Of a DNA stretch of 49,023 bases, positions 23,866 through 32,390 are shown in pieces. Origin of the DNA: Elioraea sp. Yellowstone (GTDB lineage Bacteria > Pseudomonadota > Alphaproteobacteria > Acetobacterales > Acetobacteraceae); the NCBI RefSeq assembly GCF_006704265.1, contig NZ_VIKA01000008.1:1-49023 (forward strand). Reading direction: 5' to 3'. The notes under the pieces were generated by a model. It was not told where the DNA came from. It saw nothing but the letters and a program-made list of their open reading frames with translations, and did no database searches. Numbering within the stretch: position 1 is the first letter of the stretch; each line of letters starts with the position of its first letter. The position numbers and the translations under genes are program-made.

Positions 23866-24648
23866 TCACGCCCCGCCGTGCAGCAGTGAGCGCGCGGTCG
23901 GGACGAGGATCGAGACGTCGCGACGCCATGCCAGGCGATCCAGCTCCGGCAGGTGCGTCCCGGTCCAGACGGGCATCCGTGCGAGCGCGTCGAGATGCGA
24001 CCGGTACGCGTCGAGGTCGGTGAAGGGGAGCATCCATGCGAACACGGTTTCGCCTGCGCGGGCGGGCAGCCGGGGGTAGGTGTTGGGGCTGTGCTCGCTC
24101 GCCAGGGCCGCCACGATCCGCGCGCCGGCGGCGGTGAGGGTGGGCGCGATCGCCTGACGGAAGAACGAGCCGAAGCCGGCTTCCGTCTCCGGCGGCAGGG
24201 AGCAGACCGTGGCCACGACGACGCCGCGGCCCGAGCCTTCGGCGTCGATCGGAGGGCGTGGTGCCGGCGCGACGACGATCTCCGTGCCGGGACGTGCCGG
24301 GCGCAGAAGCAGCACGTTGTCGGTGTTGACCATCGTCGCGCGCGCCTGTTCGGCGTACCGCGCCCAGACAGGGCCGCCATAGAACGCCTCCAGCGCCGCG
24401 GCGCGCGCGTGCATGTCACGGAAGCCGCGCAGCCAGACGAAGGCGTCGGGATCGTCGAGGTCGCGGAACTGCCCGAGGATTCTCATCCCGGTCTCCTCCT
24501 GGCTCTCGACGAAGCGGCGATCGAACAGCGCGATGAGCCTATCCCGCGTGCCGGGACGGAGGCGGTAGCGGCGCAGTTCGATCACGCCGTTTGCCGCACC
24601 CGCGGCGTCCGTGGCGGAAGCGGCTGATGTCTCCGGGCATCCGGGCAT
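23866..24648 (-). CDS. NIPSNAP-family protein
   Basis: A 260-residue protein. About residues 22-110 form a NIPSNAP/ferredoxin-like alpha-beta barrel: VIELRRYRLRPGTRDRLIAL, GMRILGQFRDLDDPDAFVWL, RGFRDMHARAAALEAFYGG. The second half appears to be a second, weaker copy (SFFRQAIAPTLTAAGARIVA to VFAWMLPFTDLDAYRSHLDAL). Function in bacteria is unknown; relatives are small stress or degradation-related proteins. It has a GGAGGG site before ATG 24648 and faces a TetR gene. The promoter overlaps the two operators described below, so it is very likely the target of that repressor. Confidence 0.85.
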   Translation of the reverse strand: MPGCPETSAASATDAAGAANGVIELRRYRLRPGTRDRLIALFDRRFVESQEETGMRILGQFRDLDDPDAFVWLRGFRDMHARAAALEAFYGGPVWARYAEQARATMVNTDNVLLLRPARPGTEIVVAPAPRPPIDAEGSGRGVVVATVCSLPPETEAGFGSFFRQAIAPTLTAAGARIVAALASEHSPNTYPRLPARAGETVFAWMLPFTDLDAYRSHLDALARMPVWTGTHLPELDRLAWRRDVSILVPTARSLLHGGA

Positions 24649-24661
24649 GGTCCCTCCGGTA

Positions 24662-24683
24662 AAACAGGACGATCATCCTGTTT
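24662..24683. promoter_or_regulatory. TetR operator 1 in the NIPSNAP/TetR divergent region
   Basis: A perfect inverted repeat AAACAGGA (24662-24669) / TCCTGTTT (24676-24683) with a 6-base spacer. On the minus strand it coincides with a promoter-like TTGTCA and TGTTTT pair separated by 17 bases, just upstream of the NIPSNAP start. The core is ACAGGA-N6-TCCTGT, repeated with one change in operator 2. Confidence 0.75.
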
Positions 24684-24710
24684 GACAATACAGGACAGTT
24701 GTCCGGTTAT
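24682..24710 (+). promoter_or_regulatory. Promoter of the TetR-type gene
   Basis: A consensus -35 TTGACA at 24682-24687 is followed 17 bases later by GGTTAT (24705-24710) as a weak -10. The -35 touches operator 1 and the -10 overlaps operator 2. Transcription from here would begin near 24717, which supports ATG 24748 rather than ATG 24709 as the start of the regulator. Confidence 0.6.
24690..24707. promoter_or_regulatory. TetR operator 2
   Basis: ACAGGA (24690-24695) and TCCGGT (24702-24707) with a 6-base spacer repeat the core of operator 1 with one mismatch. The centres of the two sites are 26 bp apart. The site overlaps the likely -10 region of the tetR-type promoter, consistent with autorepression. 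Confidence 0.7.
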
Positions 24711-24747
24711 GTCAAGCCGCCGCGGGACACCGGCGAGGACATCGGCG

Positions 24748-25431
24748 ATGACGACGCGATCCGTTCCGGCCAGGAAGCGAACGAACGATCCGGAGGGGCT
24801 CAGGCAACGACTGGTCGAGGCGGCCCATGTCGCTTTCCAGCTCAAGGGCTACCACGGTGCGGGAATCCACGAGCTGAAGCACGCGGCGGGCACGACCGGC
24901 GGCGCACTCGCCCATCACTTCCCAACCAAGAAGGCGCTCGGGCTGGCCGTGCTGCGCGACCGGGTCGCCGCCGCGGTGGAGCGTGCCTGGATCGCGCCGG
25001 TCCGGGCGGCGCCGACGGCGGCAGCCGGCATCGCGGCGGCATTCGCCGGCATCATCGCCGAGCTGAAGCGCGCCGGCGAGGTCACGGGTTGTCCGCTGAA
25101 CAACCTGGCGATCGAACTCGCGCGGCACGACGCCGCGTTCCGGACGGAGATCGAAGCGGTGTTCCTGCGCTGGCGCCGTGCGATCGCCGAGAAACTGCGC
25201 CAGGATCTCGAGGCCGGCCTGATCGCCGGACTGCAGCCCGACGCCTTCGCGACCTTCGTCGTCGCCTCCTATTCCGGCGCAATGACGATGGCCAAGGTCA
25301 GCCAGAGCACGGTGCCGCTCGAGCTCTGTGCGGCCGAACTGGCCAAGATCCTCGAGGACGCCCGCCGCCCCGCCGGCCCGCCGGCGGACACGGCGGGGCG
25401 TGGGAGCCCGCAGCGTCGCCCCCGCCGTTGA
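24748..25431 (+). CDS. TetR-family transcriptional regulator
   Basis: A 227-residue repressor. The N-terminal helix-turn-helix domain reads LRQRLVEAAHVAFQLKGYHG, GIHELKHAAGTTGGALAHHF, then PTKKALGLAVLRD, the usual 'HHFxxKxxL' ending of TetR DNA-binding domains. The helical C-terminal ligand domain contains a Cys-Pro turn (VTGCPLNNLAIEL), typical of the LmrA/YxaF-like subgroup. ATG 24748 is chosen because GAGGA lies eight bases upstream and the predicted transcript starts after ATG 24709. It should bind the two ACAGGA-N6-TCC operators and control itself and the divergent NIPSNAP gene. The ligand is unknown. Confidence 0.88.
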   Translation: MTTRSVPARKRTNDPEGLRQRLVEAAHVAFQLKGYHGAGIHELKHAAGTTGGALAHHFPTKKALGLAVLRDRVAAAVERAWIAPVRAAPTAAAGIAAAFAGIIAELKRAGEVTGCPLNNLAIELARHDAAFRTEIEAVFLRWRRAIAEKLRQDLEAGLIAGLQPDAFATFVVASYSGAMTMAKVSQSTVPLELCAAELAKILEDARRPAGPPADTAGRGSPQRRPRR

Positions 25432-25497
25432 CGCGATCTCTCGCCCACGGCCCCGTGTCGCGAAGCGTGTCCATCCCAGTCGCTGCGCCGGTCGCTT

Positions 25498-26763
25498 CTA
25501 CCCGCGCGGCCGCGAGTCGCGCGCGAAGATGAGATAGACGAGCAGGCCCGATCCGAGACATCCCGCAATGGCGACGAAGGCGAAGGCGTAGGCCTCCGCC
25601 GGTCGCGCCCCGGTGGAGCCTGCCGGGAAGGCGCCCACCACCGCGCCCGCCAGGATCGGCAGGACGGTCGAGCCGATCAGCTGGAACAGGTTCACCGTGG
25701 TCACGCCGCGGCCGGCGAGCGCCTCGGGGAACAGGCTGCGGCCGTGCGCCACCGTCACCACGCTGTAGCAGGTGACCAGGCAGAGCAGCACCAGAAGCCC
25801 GATCGCGAGCACGCCGGAGCGATGGCCGAAGCCCGCGAGGCCAAGCAGCGTCGCGAAGGTCGCGCAGGCGCCGGGCACGACGATCCATTTGCGCGTGTTC
25901 AGCTTGAGGTCGAGCGGACCCACCACCAGCGTACCCACCGCCTGCGCGGCCGCCATCGCGAGGATGACATGGCCGCGCGCGACCGGCGTGAGGCCGTGCA
26001 CATCGGCGAGATAGGGCCCGGCCCAGAGCGTCAGCACCGTCGCCGCACTCGCATAGACGAAGGTGTGCATGGCCAGCACGGGCAACAGGCCCGGCGTGCG
26101 CCAGACCGCGATCAGCCCCGCGAGCACCGCGGCGAAGCGTTCGTGCGGTCGCGGCGGCACCGCCTGTCCGGGCGGATCGTCGCGGACGAGGCGATGGAAG
26201 GCGAGGGTGACGAGCCCCGTCAGGACCGCGGAGGCGGCGAACATGCCGCGCCAGCCGATCAGCGTGGCGCCGGCGGCGAGCGGCGTGCCTGCGGCGAGGC
26301 TGCCGATCTGGCTGAAGGCGAAGATGCGGCTCGCCGTGCTCGCGAGCCTTGCGGTGCCGAACCAGCGCGCGCACAGCACCACCGAGGCCATGAAGCTGGC
26401 CCCGCACCCGGCGCCGAGCAGGAGCCGGGCGCCGATCAGGCCCCTCGGGTCGGCGGCCACGGCCTGCAGCGCCGCTCCGGCTACGGCCGGCAGGCCCAGC
26501 AGGGCGACCGTGCGGCGCGGGCCGATCCGGTCGAACATCAGCCCCACCGGGATCTGCATCACGCCGAGGGCGAGGAAGAAGGCCCCGTTCGCCAGCCCGA
26601 GCGCATCCGGAGACAGGGCGAGGTCGCGCGCGAGCTCGGGCGCGAGCGCGCCCAGGGTTGCCCGATGGAAGTTGCTGAGCGCCGTCAGCGCGGTCAGCGC
26701 GCCCACCAGCCGCGCGACTGCGCCCGGTGCAGGGCTGGATCGGTGGGGCGGCTCTCGCGTCAC
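25498..26763 (-). CDS. MFS transporter
   Basis: A 421-residue protein with about 12 hydrophobic helices. The family signature between helices 2 and 3 is GLMFDRIGPRRTVALLG. The central cytoplasmic loop lies near FHRLVRDDPPGQAVPPRPHE and the last helix is near CLGSGLLVYLIFARDSRPRG. It starts at GTG 26763, 59 bases from the divergent acetyltransferase. The substrate cannot be predicted; the fold resembles bacterial nitrate/organic-anion-type MFS only loosely. The gene converges with tetR. Confidence 0.85.
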   Translation of the reverse strand: MTREPPHRSSPAPGAVARLVGALTALTALSNFHRATLGALAPELARDLALSPDALGLANGAFFLALGVMQIPVGLMFDRIGPRRTVALLGLPAVAGAALQAVAADPRGLIGARLLLGAGCGASFMASVVLCARWFGTARLASTASRIFAFSQIGSLAAGTPLAAGATLIGWRGMFAASAVLTGLVTLAFHRLVRDDPPGQAVPPRPHERFAAVLAGLIAVWRTPGLLPVLAMHTFVYASAATVLTLWAGPYLADVHGLTPVARGHVILAMAAAQAVGTLVVGPLDLKLNTRKWIVVPGACATFATLLGLAGFGHRSGVLAIGLLVLLCLVTCYSVVTVAHGRSLFPEALAGRGVTTVNLFQLIGSTVLPILAGAVVGAFPAGSTGARPAEAYAFAFVAIAGCLGSGLLVYLIFARDSRPRG

Positions 26764-26822
26764 GCGCTGGACGATGGCATGGAACGGCGACGCGATCCCT
26801 CGTCCAGGACCGAAACGCTGCC

Positions 26823-27320
26823 ATGCCGATCCGCGACGCGACCGAGGCCGACCTGCCGGCCATTCTCGCCATCACCAATGACGCGATCCTGACCACGACC
26901 GCGAACTGGAACATCCGCCCCACCACGCTGGAGGCGCGCGCGGCCTGGCTCGCGGACCGGCGCGCGGCGGGCTTCCCGGTGCTGGTGGCGGAGGAGGGCG
27001 GCAGGGTGTGCGGGTTTGCGAGCTACGGCCCGTTCCGCGCCTTCGACGGCTACGCCGCCACCGTCGAGCACGGGCTCTATGTCGCGCGCGACGCGCAGCG
27101 GCGCGGCCATGGCGCGGCGCTGCTCGGCGGGCTGATCGCGCGCGCCGAGGCGGCGGGGCTGCACGTGATGGTCGCCGGCATCGAGGCGGGGAACACCGCC
27201 TCGCTCGCCCTGCACGCGCGGTTCGGTTTCGTCCGCGTCGGCCTAATGCCCGAGGTCGGGCGCAAGTTCGACCGCTGGCTCGATCTCGTGCTGATGCAGC
27301 GCCGCCTCGGCACGGGCTGA
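26823..27320 (+). CDS. GNAT N-acetyltransferase, phosphinothricin/methionine-sulfoximine type
   Basis: A 165-residue acetyltransferase of the Pat/Bar/MddA-like group. The start MPIRDATEADLPAILAITND, then FASYGPFRAFDGYAATVEHG, the acetyl-CoA loop RDAQRRGHGAALL, and LHVMVAGIEAGNTASLALH and GRKFDRWLDLVLMQ closely follow that family. It would acetylate the amino group of a glutamate or methionine analogue such as methionine sulfone or sulfoximine. It is divergent from the MFS gene and converges with the DUF2848 gene. Confidence 0.9.
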   Translation: MPIRDATEADLPAILAITNDAILTTTANWNIRPTTLEARAAWLADRRAAGFPVLVAEEGGRVCGFASYGPFRAFDGYAATVEHGLYVARDAQRRGHGAALLGGLIARAEAAGLHVMVAGIEAGNTASLALHARFGFVRVGLMPEVGRKFDRWLDLVLMQRRLGTG

Positions 27321-27328
27321 GGGTCGCG

Positions 27329-28015
27329 TCAGATCAGCGGCAGGGTGCGGACCTCGTAGCCGTGCCGGATCCTCCGTCCGCGCACCGGATCCTCGATCTC
27401 GAACTCGAAGCGGGTGCTCGGCCGGATGCCGCCGATCGCGGCGAAGGTGCCGCCGAACATCACGGTGCCGACGGGCAGCGGCGCCCCTCCCGTCCAGGCC
27501 GCGATCAGCGCCTCGGGCGTGCGCAGCGCCGCCGCCGTGCCTTCCTGGTACAGCACCAGCCTGCCGGCCTCCTCGATCCAGGCGCGCAGCACCAGCCGGT
27601 CCCAGTGCGGGGCGACCTCGTCGTGGCGCCAGAGCAGCGGCGCGACCACCTTCGGACAGAGCTGCTTGGAGACGTCGATCGCATAGGCCTCGACGCGCCG
27701 GTCGGTGTGGTCGGAGCCGACGCCGACCCAGAGCCCGTCCTCGAGGCTGACCAGCACGAACTCCACTTCGCCGGAAGTGTCCGGACCCAGCACCTCGACC
27801 GTCGTCGCGCTGGTGAGGAGATTGGTGCCATTGCGGAAGAACGCCGGCACGGTCGGCGGTGGCTTCACGCCGATCGCGCGGAGTTCCTCGACATGGTGCA
27901 GCACCGCGGCCTCGTCCCGTCCGGTCAGCCCGGCGATCACCAGCGCGCGCGGCGTCACTCCGACATCGCGCGAGCCGGAGGCGATCAGGCAGCGCAGTGC
28001 AAGCGCGCTGGTCAT
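27329..28015 (-). CDS. DUF2848 family protein
   Basis: A 228-residue protein with the DUF2848 pattern: LVIAGLTGRDEAAVLHHVEEL, GEVEFVLVSLEDGLWVGVGS, DHTDRRVEAYAIDVSKQLCP, KVVAPLLWRHDEVAPHWDRL. The family is related to the fumarylacetoacetase/hydratase fold and often lies beside hydrolase and organic-acid transport genes, but its reaction is not established. ATG 28015 overlaps the tctA stop, so it is made with the transporter and probably acts on the imported acid. Confidence 0.85.
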   Translation of the reverse strand: MTSALALRCLIASGSRDVGVTPRALVIAGLTGRDEAAVLHHVEELRAIGVKPPPTVPAFFRNGTNLLTSATTVEVLGPDTSGEVEFVLVSLEDGLWVGVGSDHTDRRVEAYAIDVSKQLCPKVVAPLLWRHDEVAPHWDRLVLRAWIEEAGRLVLYQEGTAAALRTPEALIAAWTGGAPLPVGTVMFGGTFAAIGGIRPSTRFEFEIEDPVRGRRIRHGYEVRTLPLI

Positions 28016-29508
28016 GCCTGATGCAGCGCCTCCTCCTTGCCCTTGCGGAGGGACGGGATCGCCATGGCTGCGACGGCGATCACCGCCAGCACGAGCAGCG
28101 TCGCGCTGATCGGGCGCTCGAGAAACACCATCGGGTCGCCGCGCGAGAGCAGCATCGCGCGCCGGAGGTGCTCCTCCATCATCGGGCCGAGCACGAAGCC
28201 GATCAGCATCGGCGCGGGCGGGCAGCCGATCTTGCTGAAGAGATAGCCGAGGAAGGCGAACACCACCGTGACGAAGACGTCGAAGTTGTTGTTGTTCAGG
28301 CTGTAGACGCCGATCGCGCAGAACACCAGGATCGCCGGATACATCAGGTCGTAGGGCACCTTCAGCAGCCGCACCCACATGCCGATCAGCGGCAGGTTGA
28401 TCACCACCAGCATCAGGTTGCCGAGCCACATCGAGGCGATCAGGCCCCAGAACAGGTCGGGCTGCGCCTCGATCATGCGCGGCCCGGGCTGGATTCCCTG
28501 GATGATCAGCGCGCCGATCATCAGCGCCATCACCGCATTGGCCGGAATGCCGAGCGTCAGCAGCGGGATGAAGCTCGTTTGCGCGGCGGCATTGTTCGCG
28601 CTCTCCGGAGCAGCGACACCTTCGATCGCCCCCTTGCCGAACAGGTGCTTGTTGCGGCTGACGCGGCGCTCGAGTGTGTAGGCGCCCATGGAGGAGAGCG
28701 CCGCACCGCCGCCCGGCAGGATGCCGACGAGCGTGCCGAGCGTGGTGCCGCGCGCGATCGGCGCGGCCACGCGCCTCCATTCCTCCCCGGTCAGCCAGAG
28801 CCGGGAGATCCTGGTCTTCAGCGCCTCGCGGACCTCCGGCATCTCGAGGTTCCGGATCACCTCGGCGATGCCGAACATGCCCATCGCCATCGGCGCGAAG
28901 CCGATGCCGTCGGAGAGTTCGGGAATGTCGAACGTGAAGCGCTGCTGGCCGGTCTGCACATCCGTGCCGACCAGGCCGATCCCGACGCCGGCGATCATCA
29001 TCGCGATCGACTTGACGACGTTGCCCTCGCTCAGCACCGAGGCGACGATCAGGCCGAGCAGCATCAGCGAGAAGTAGTCGGCCGGGCCGAAGGAGAGCGC
29101 CACCGCCGTCAGCAGCGGCCCGGCGATCGCCACCACCAGCGTGGCGACACAGCCGGCGATGAACGAGCCGATCGCCGCGACCGCAAGCGCCGGGCCGGCT
29201 TGGCCGTTCTTCGCCATCTGGTAGCCGTCCAGCGTGGTGATCACCGAACTCACCTCGCCCGGCAGGTTCATCAGGATCGAGGTGGTCGAGCCGCCGTACT
29301 GCGCGCCGTAGTAGATGCCGGCGAGCATGATGATGGCGGTGGTCGACGGCATGCCGAAGGTGAGCGGCAGCAGGAGCGAGATGGTCGCCAACGGGCCGAT
29401 TCCCGGCAGCACGCCGATCGCGGTGCCGAGCAGCGCGCCGATGAAGCAGGCCGAGAGGTTCTGGAAGGTCGCCGCTACGCCGAAGCCGTAGATCAGGTTC
29501 TCAAGCAT
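28012..29508 (-). CDS. tctA: Tripartite tricarboxylate transporter, large permease TctA
   Basis: A 498-residue membrane protein with about 11-12 helices, full length. TctA signatures are present: GVLPGIGPLATISLLLPLTF, GIYYGAQYGGSTTSILMNLP, GILPGGGAALSSMGAYTLER, and ESANNAAAQTSFIPLLTLGI followed by PANAVMALMIGAL. With TctB it moves an organic acid captured by the binding protein, driven by an ion gradient. It starts nine bases after the tctB stop. Confidence 0.95.
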   Translation of the reverse strand: MLENLIYGFGVAATFQNLSACFIGALLGTAIGVLPGIGPLATISLLLPLTFGMPSTTAIIMLAGIYYGAQYGGSTTSILMNLPGEVSSVITTLDGYQMAKNGQAGPALAVAAIGSFIAGCVATLVVAIAGPLLTAVALSFGPADYFSLMLLGLIVASVLSEGNVVKSIAMMIAGVGIGLVGTDVQTGQQRFTFDIPELSDGIGFAPMAMGMFGIAEVIRNLEMPEVREALKTRISRLWLTGEEWRRVAAPIARGTTLGTLVGILPGGGAALSSMGAYTLERRVSRNKHLFGKGAIEGVAAPESANNAAAQTSFIPLLTLGIPANAVMALMIGALIIQGIQPGPRMIEAQPDLFWGLIASMWLGNLMLVVINLPLIGMWVRLLKVPYDLMYPAILVFCAIGVYSLNNNNFDVFVTVVFAFLGYLFSKIGCPPAPMLIGFVLGPMMEEHLRRAMLLSRGDPMVFLERPISATLLVLAVIAVAAMAIPSLRKGKEEALHQA

Positions 29509-29517
29509 GGCGGGGCC

Positions 29518-29973
29518 TCAGTGGGACCAGGGGAACAGGCGGATGCGGATGTCGAGATACCAGATGAACACCGCCCAGCAGAGCGCGAGCAGGAACAGCG
29601 TCAGACCGAGCACGCGCAGCGGCTTCCAGGTCTTCTCGGCCAAGGACGCGATCAGGATGCAGAGCGAGATCGAGACCACGAAGCCCAGCCGCTCGACCGA
29701 GAGCCCGAACACGGTCGTCGCGCCGAGGATCAGCGCCATGTCCCGCCACGCGAACCGGCCGATCGGCTCGGGACCCGTGAACAGGCCGCCGATCAGGATC
29801 GCCAGGCCGAGGGCGGCGAGCAGCCCGAAGGCGAGCATCGGCATGTAGCCCGAGCCCATCCGGCGCGCCGTGCCGATCGGATGCGACTCGAAGTTCAGGT
29901 AGAGCATCAGCGCGGCGAAGGCGATGAACATCACTCCGGCGAAGATGTCCTGTGCGTCGGGCCTGAACCGCAT
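29518..29973 (-). CDS. tctB: Tripartite tricarboxylate transporter, small permease TctB
   Basis: A 151-residue protein with four hydrophobic helices. MRFRPDAQDIFAGVMFIAFA opens the first, followed by the family loop GTARRMGSGYMPM, and the last helix ends WYLDIRIRLFPW. It partners TctA. A 116-base gap separates it from tctC and contains a GC-rich hairpin. Confidence 0.9.
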   Translation of the reverse strand: MRFRPDAQDIFAGVMFIAFAALMLYLNFESHPIGTARRMGSGYMPMLAFGLLAALGLAILIGGLFTGPEPIGRFAWRDMALILGATTVFGLSVERLGFVVSISLCILIASLAEKTWKPLRVLGLTLFLLALCWAVFIWYLDIRIRLFPWSH

Positions 29974-30008
29974 CCTTGCTCACCCTGTCCGGTGGACACG
30001 CTGGCCGT

Positions 30009-30033
30009 GCCGGCTGCGGGCCCTGCGGGCCGG
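30009..30033 (-). promoter_or_regulatory. Hairpin between tctC and tctB
   Basis: CCGGC (30010-30014) and GCCGG (30029-30033) form a stem around a loop made of part of two exact tandem copies of CTGCGGGCC (30014-30022 and 30023-30031), which also contain GGGCCC. In a Tct operon such a structure could protect the tctC message and lower read-through into the permease genes, giving an excess of binding protein. This is inference. Confidence 0.35.
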
Positions 30034-30089
30034 ATCGGCCCCGGCGGCGCTGGGACGGCTCTCATGCATCATGCCGTGCATCCCTCCTC

Positions 30090-31073
30090 TCAATCGACCC
30101 GCGCCCCGGACGCCTCGACCACGGGCGCCCAGACCGCGATCTCCTCGGCGATGAAGGCCGTGTACTGGTCGGGCGTCATCTCCAGGGTCGTGCCGCCGAG
30201 CTGGTCGAACCGCTGCATCACCGCCGTGTCGGCGAGCACGGCGCGGATCTCGCGGTTCAGCCGCTGCACGATCTCGGCCGGCGTCCCGGCCGGGGCGGAG
30301 ATGCCGAACCACTGGTAGGAGACGATGTCGAGACCGAGTTCCTTGAAGGTCGGGATGTCGGGCACGGCCGCGGCCCGCTCCGCGCCGCTGGTGGCGATGC
30401 CGCGCACCCGCCCCTCGCGGATGTGGCCGGTGGCGGAGGGCAGGCCGTCGAACATCAGCGGCACGACGCCGGCGATCGTGTCCGTCATGGCCGGCCCGGC
30501 GCCGCGGTAGAAGACGGGCGTGAGCCGGATCCCCGCGGCCTTGGCGACGCGCAGGCCGAGCAGGTGGTTCGACGACCCGGCACCCGAGACGCCGTAGTCG
30601 AGCCCGTCCGGCCGTGCCTTGGCGACGCGCACCACCTCGGCGAAGCTCTTTGCCTCGAAATCGGGGTTCGCCACCATGACCGAGGGGTTGCGCGTCACCA
30701 TCGCGACATGCGCGAAGTCCTTCAGCGCGTCGTAGCGGAGGTTCCGGTAGAGCGAGGGCGCGATGCCGTGGCTCGCGATGTTGCTCATCACCAGGGTATG
30801 GCCGTCGGGCGCAGCCTGGGCGACGAAGGTGCTGCCGATCGTCGCCCCCGCACCGGCGCGGTTCTCGACGATCACGGTCGTGCCGAGGCGCGGCCCAAGC
30901 CGGTCAGCCACCAGGCGGGCCATCACGTCGGTGGTGCCGCCGGGAGCGAAGGGGACGACGAGCCGGATCGGACCCGACGGCCAGGCCTGGGCGCGAACAG
31001 GCGCCGGTGCGGCGACCGTCGTTCCGATCGCTGCAAGGACCCACCGGCGCGGCAGGGCGATCCGTCGTGTCAT
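30090..31073 (-). CDS. tctC: Tripartite tricarboxylate transporter substrate-binding protein (Bug family)
   Basis: A 327-residue periplasmic protein. The N-terminus has RR near residue 3 and a signal peptide ending APVRAQA. Bug-family blocks follow: PIRLVVPFAPGGTTDVMARL, VVENRAGAGATIGSTFVAQA, DGLDYGVSGAGSSNHLLG, VPLMFDGLPSATGHIREGRV, VSYQWFGISAPAGTPAEIV. Bug proteins bind carboxylates such as citrate, aspartate or nicotinate through water bridges; the ligand here is unknown. First gene of the operon, divergent from the M20 hydrolase gene across 132 bases. Confidence 0.93.
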   Translation of the reverse strand: MTRRIALPRRWVLAAIGTTVAAPAPVRAQAWPSGPIRLVVPFAPGGTTDVMARLVADRLGPRLGTTVIVENRAGAGATIGSTFVAQAAPDGHTLVMSNIASHGIAPSLYRNLRYDALKDFAHVAMVTRNPSVMVANPDFEAKSFAEVVRVAKARPDGLDYGVSGAGSSNHLLGLRVAKAAGIRLTPVFYRGAGPAMTDTIAGVVPLMFDGLPSATGHIREGRVRGIATSGAERAAAVPDIPTFKELGLDIVSYQWFGISAPAGTPAEIVQRLNREIRAVLADTAVMQRFDQLGGTTLEMTPDQYTAFIAEEIAVWAPVVEASGARVD

Positions 31074-31205
31074 CGTTGCCTCCCCGACCCTCTTGCTGCG
31101 GCTCTATCGCACGGGCTCAGCACGTCCGACAAGCCGTGACGGGCGGCTTGCCGCCCCACGTCGTGCGCCGCATGATCGCACCGCACGCGAACCAGGACAT
31201 CCCGC

Positions 31206-32390
31206 ATGACCGCCAACGATCCCGACGCCGCGATCCGCGACGAGACGGCGCGGCTCGAGCCGCAACTGATCGCCCTGCGGCGCGAGCTGCACAAGCGGCC
31301 CGAGCTCGCCTTCGAGGAGCACGAGACCGCCGCGGTGGTGGCCGCCGAGCTCGCCCGCCTCGGCATTCCCGCGCGCACCGGCGTCGGGCGCACGGGCGTG
31401 GTCGGGCTGATCGAGGGCGGCCGGCCGGGTCCGACCCTCCTGATCCGCGCTGACATGGACGCGCTGCCGATCCAGGAGCGCACCGGACTTCCCTTCGCCT
31501 CGGAGCGCGACGGACTGATGCATGCCTGCGGGCACGACATCCACACCGTCACGCTGCTCGGTGTGGCGGCGGTGCTCAAGGCGCTGGCACCCGCACTCGC
31601 CGGGCGCATCAAGCTGGTCTTCCAGCCCGCCGAGGAGGTTCTCGAGGGCGCGCCGGCGATGATCGCGGACGGCGTGATGGACGATCCCGGCGTCGACATG
31701 TGCCTCGGCTTCCACAACTGGCCCTGGGGCAAGGTGGGCCAGATCCAGTACGTGCGCGGCGCCTGCCAGGCGGCATCCGACGCCTTCGACATCGTCTTCC
31801 ACGGCCGGTCTGGCCATGCCGCCCATCCCCAGGCGGCGATCGACCCGATCGCGGGCGCGGCGCTGTTCATCGGGCAGCTGCAGACGCTCGTCTCGCGCGA
31901 GATCAACCCGCTTTCGCCGGCGGTGGTCACGGTCGGCCAGATCAGCGGCGGCACGGTGCGCAACATCATCCCCGACCAGCTCACGCTGAAGGGCACGGTG
32001 CGGACGATGGACGCGGCTGCACGCGATGCGGTCGAGTCGGGGATGCGCAGGCTGCTCGCCGGCGTCGAGGCGGGGCTCAGGCTGAGGAGCGAGCTCGCCT
32101 ATGCGCGCAAGGTGCCGCCGCTGGTGAACGACGACCGCGTCCTCGACCGGGTGCTCGCCGCCGCGCGTGCGGTCGTGGGAGAGGCTGCCGTGACACAGGG
32201 AGGCGCCAGCATGGGCTCGGAGGACTTCGCCTGCTTCACCGAACTCGTGCCGGGTGCGCATCTGCGCATCGGCTCGGGCGCGCCGGGACGGTCGGACGTG
32301 CTGCACAACAGCGACTACCAGCCCGATGAGGGCTGCATCGCGGTCGGCGTGCGCACGCTGTCGCGTGCCGCCCTGGAGCTCCTCCAGTGA
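31206..32390 (+). CDS. M20-family amidohydrolase/peptidase
   Basis: A 394-residue metal-dependent hydrolase of the hippurate hydrolase/amidohydrolase group. LRRELHKRPELAFEEHETA opens the catalytic domain, RADMDALPIQE and HACGHDIHTVTLLG supply metal ligands, QPAEEVLEG holds the catalytic Glu, and GRSGHAAHPQAAIDPI marks the dimerisation domain. It would split an N-acyl amino acid or a similar amide in the cytoplasm. It heads a three-gene operon with a creatininase-like and a PanE-like protein, and its stop overlaps the next start (GTGA). Confidence 0.9.
   Translation: MTANDPDAAIRDETARLEPQLIALRRELHKRPELAFEEHETAAVVAAELARLGIPARTGVGRTGVVGLIEGGRPGPTLLIRADMDALPIQERTGLPFASERDGLMHACGHDIHTVTLLGVAAVLKALAPALAGRIKLVFQPAEEVLEGAPAMIADGVMDDPGVDMCLGFHNWPWGKVGQIQYVRGACQAASDAFDIVFHGRSGHAAHPQAAIDPIAGAALFIGQLQTLVSREINPLSPAVVTVGQISGGTVRNIIPDQLTLKGTVRTMDAAARDAVESGMRRLLAGVEAGLRLRSELAYARKVPPLVNDDRVLDRVLAAARAVVGEAAVTQGGASMGSEDFACFTELVPGAHLRIGSGAPGRSDVLHNSDYQPDEGCIAVGVRTLSRAALELLQ

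Noticed and set aside
25432-25497. A bidirectional terminator between tetR and the MFS gene
   Set aside because: CACG/CGTG with an outer TCGC/GCGA can pair, but the interruptions are large and there is no T-run.
27859-30318. A 819-codon plus-strand open frame opposite the tct genes
   Set aside because: His/Arg/Glu/Gln-rich shadow with no motif, antisense to unmistakable TctA and TctB.
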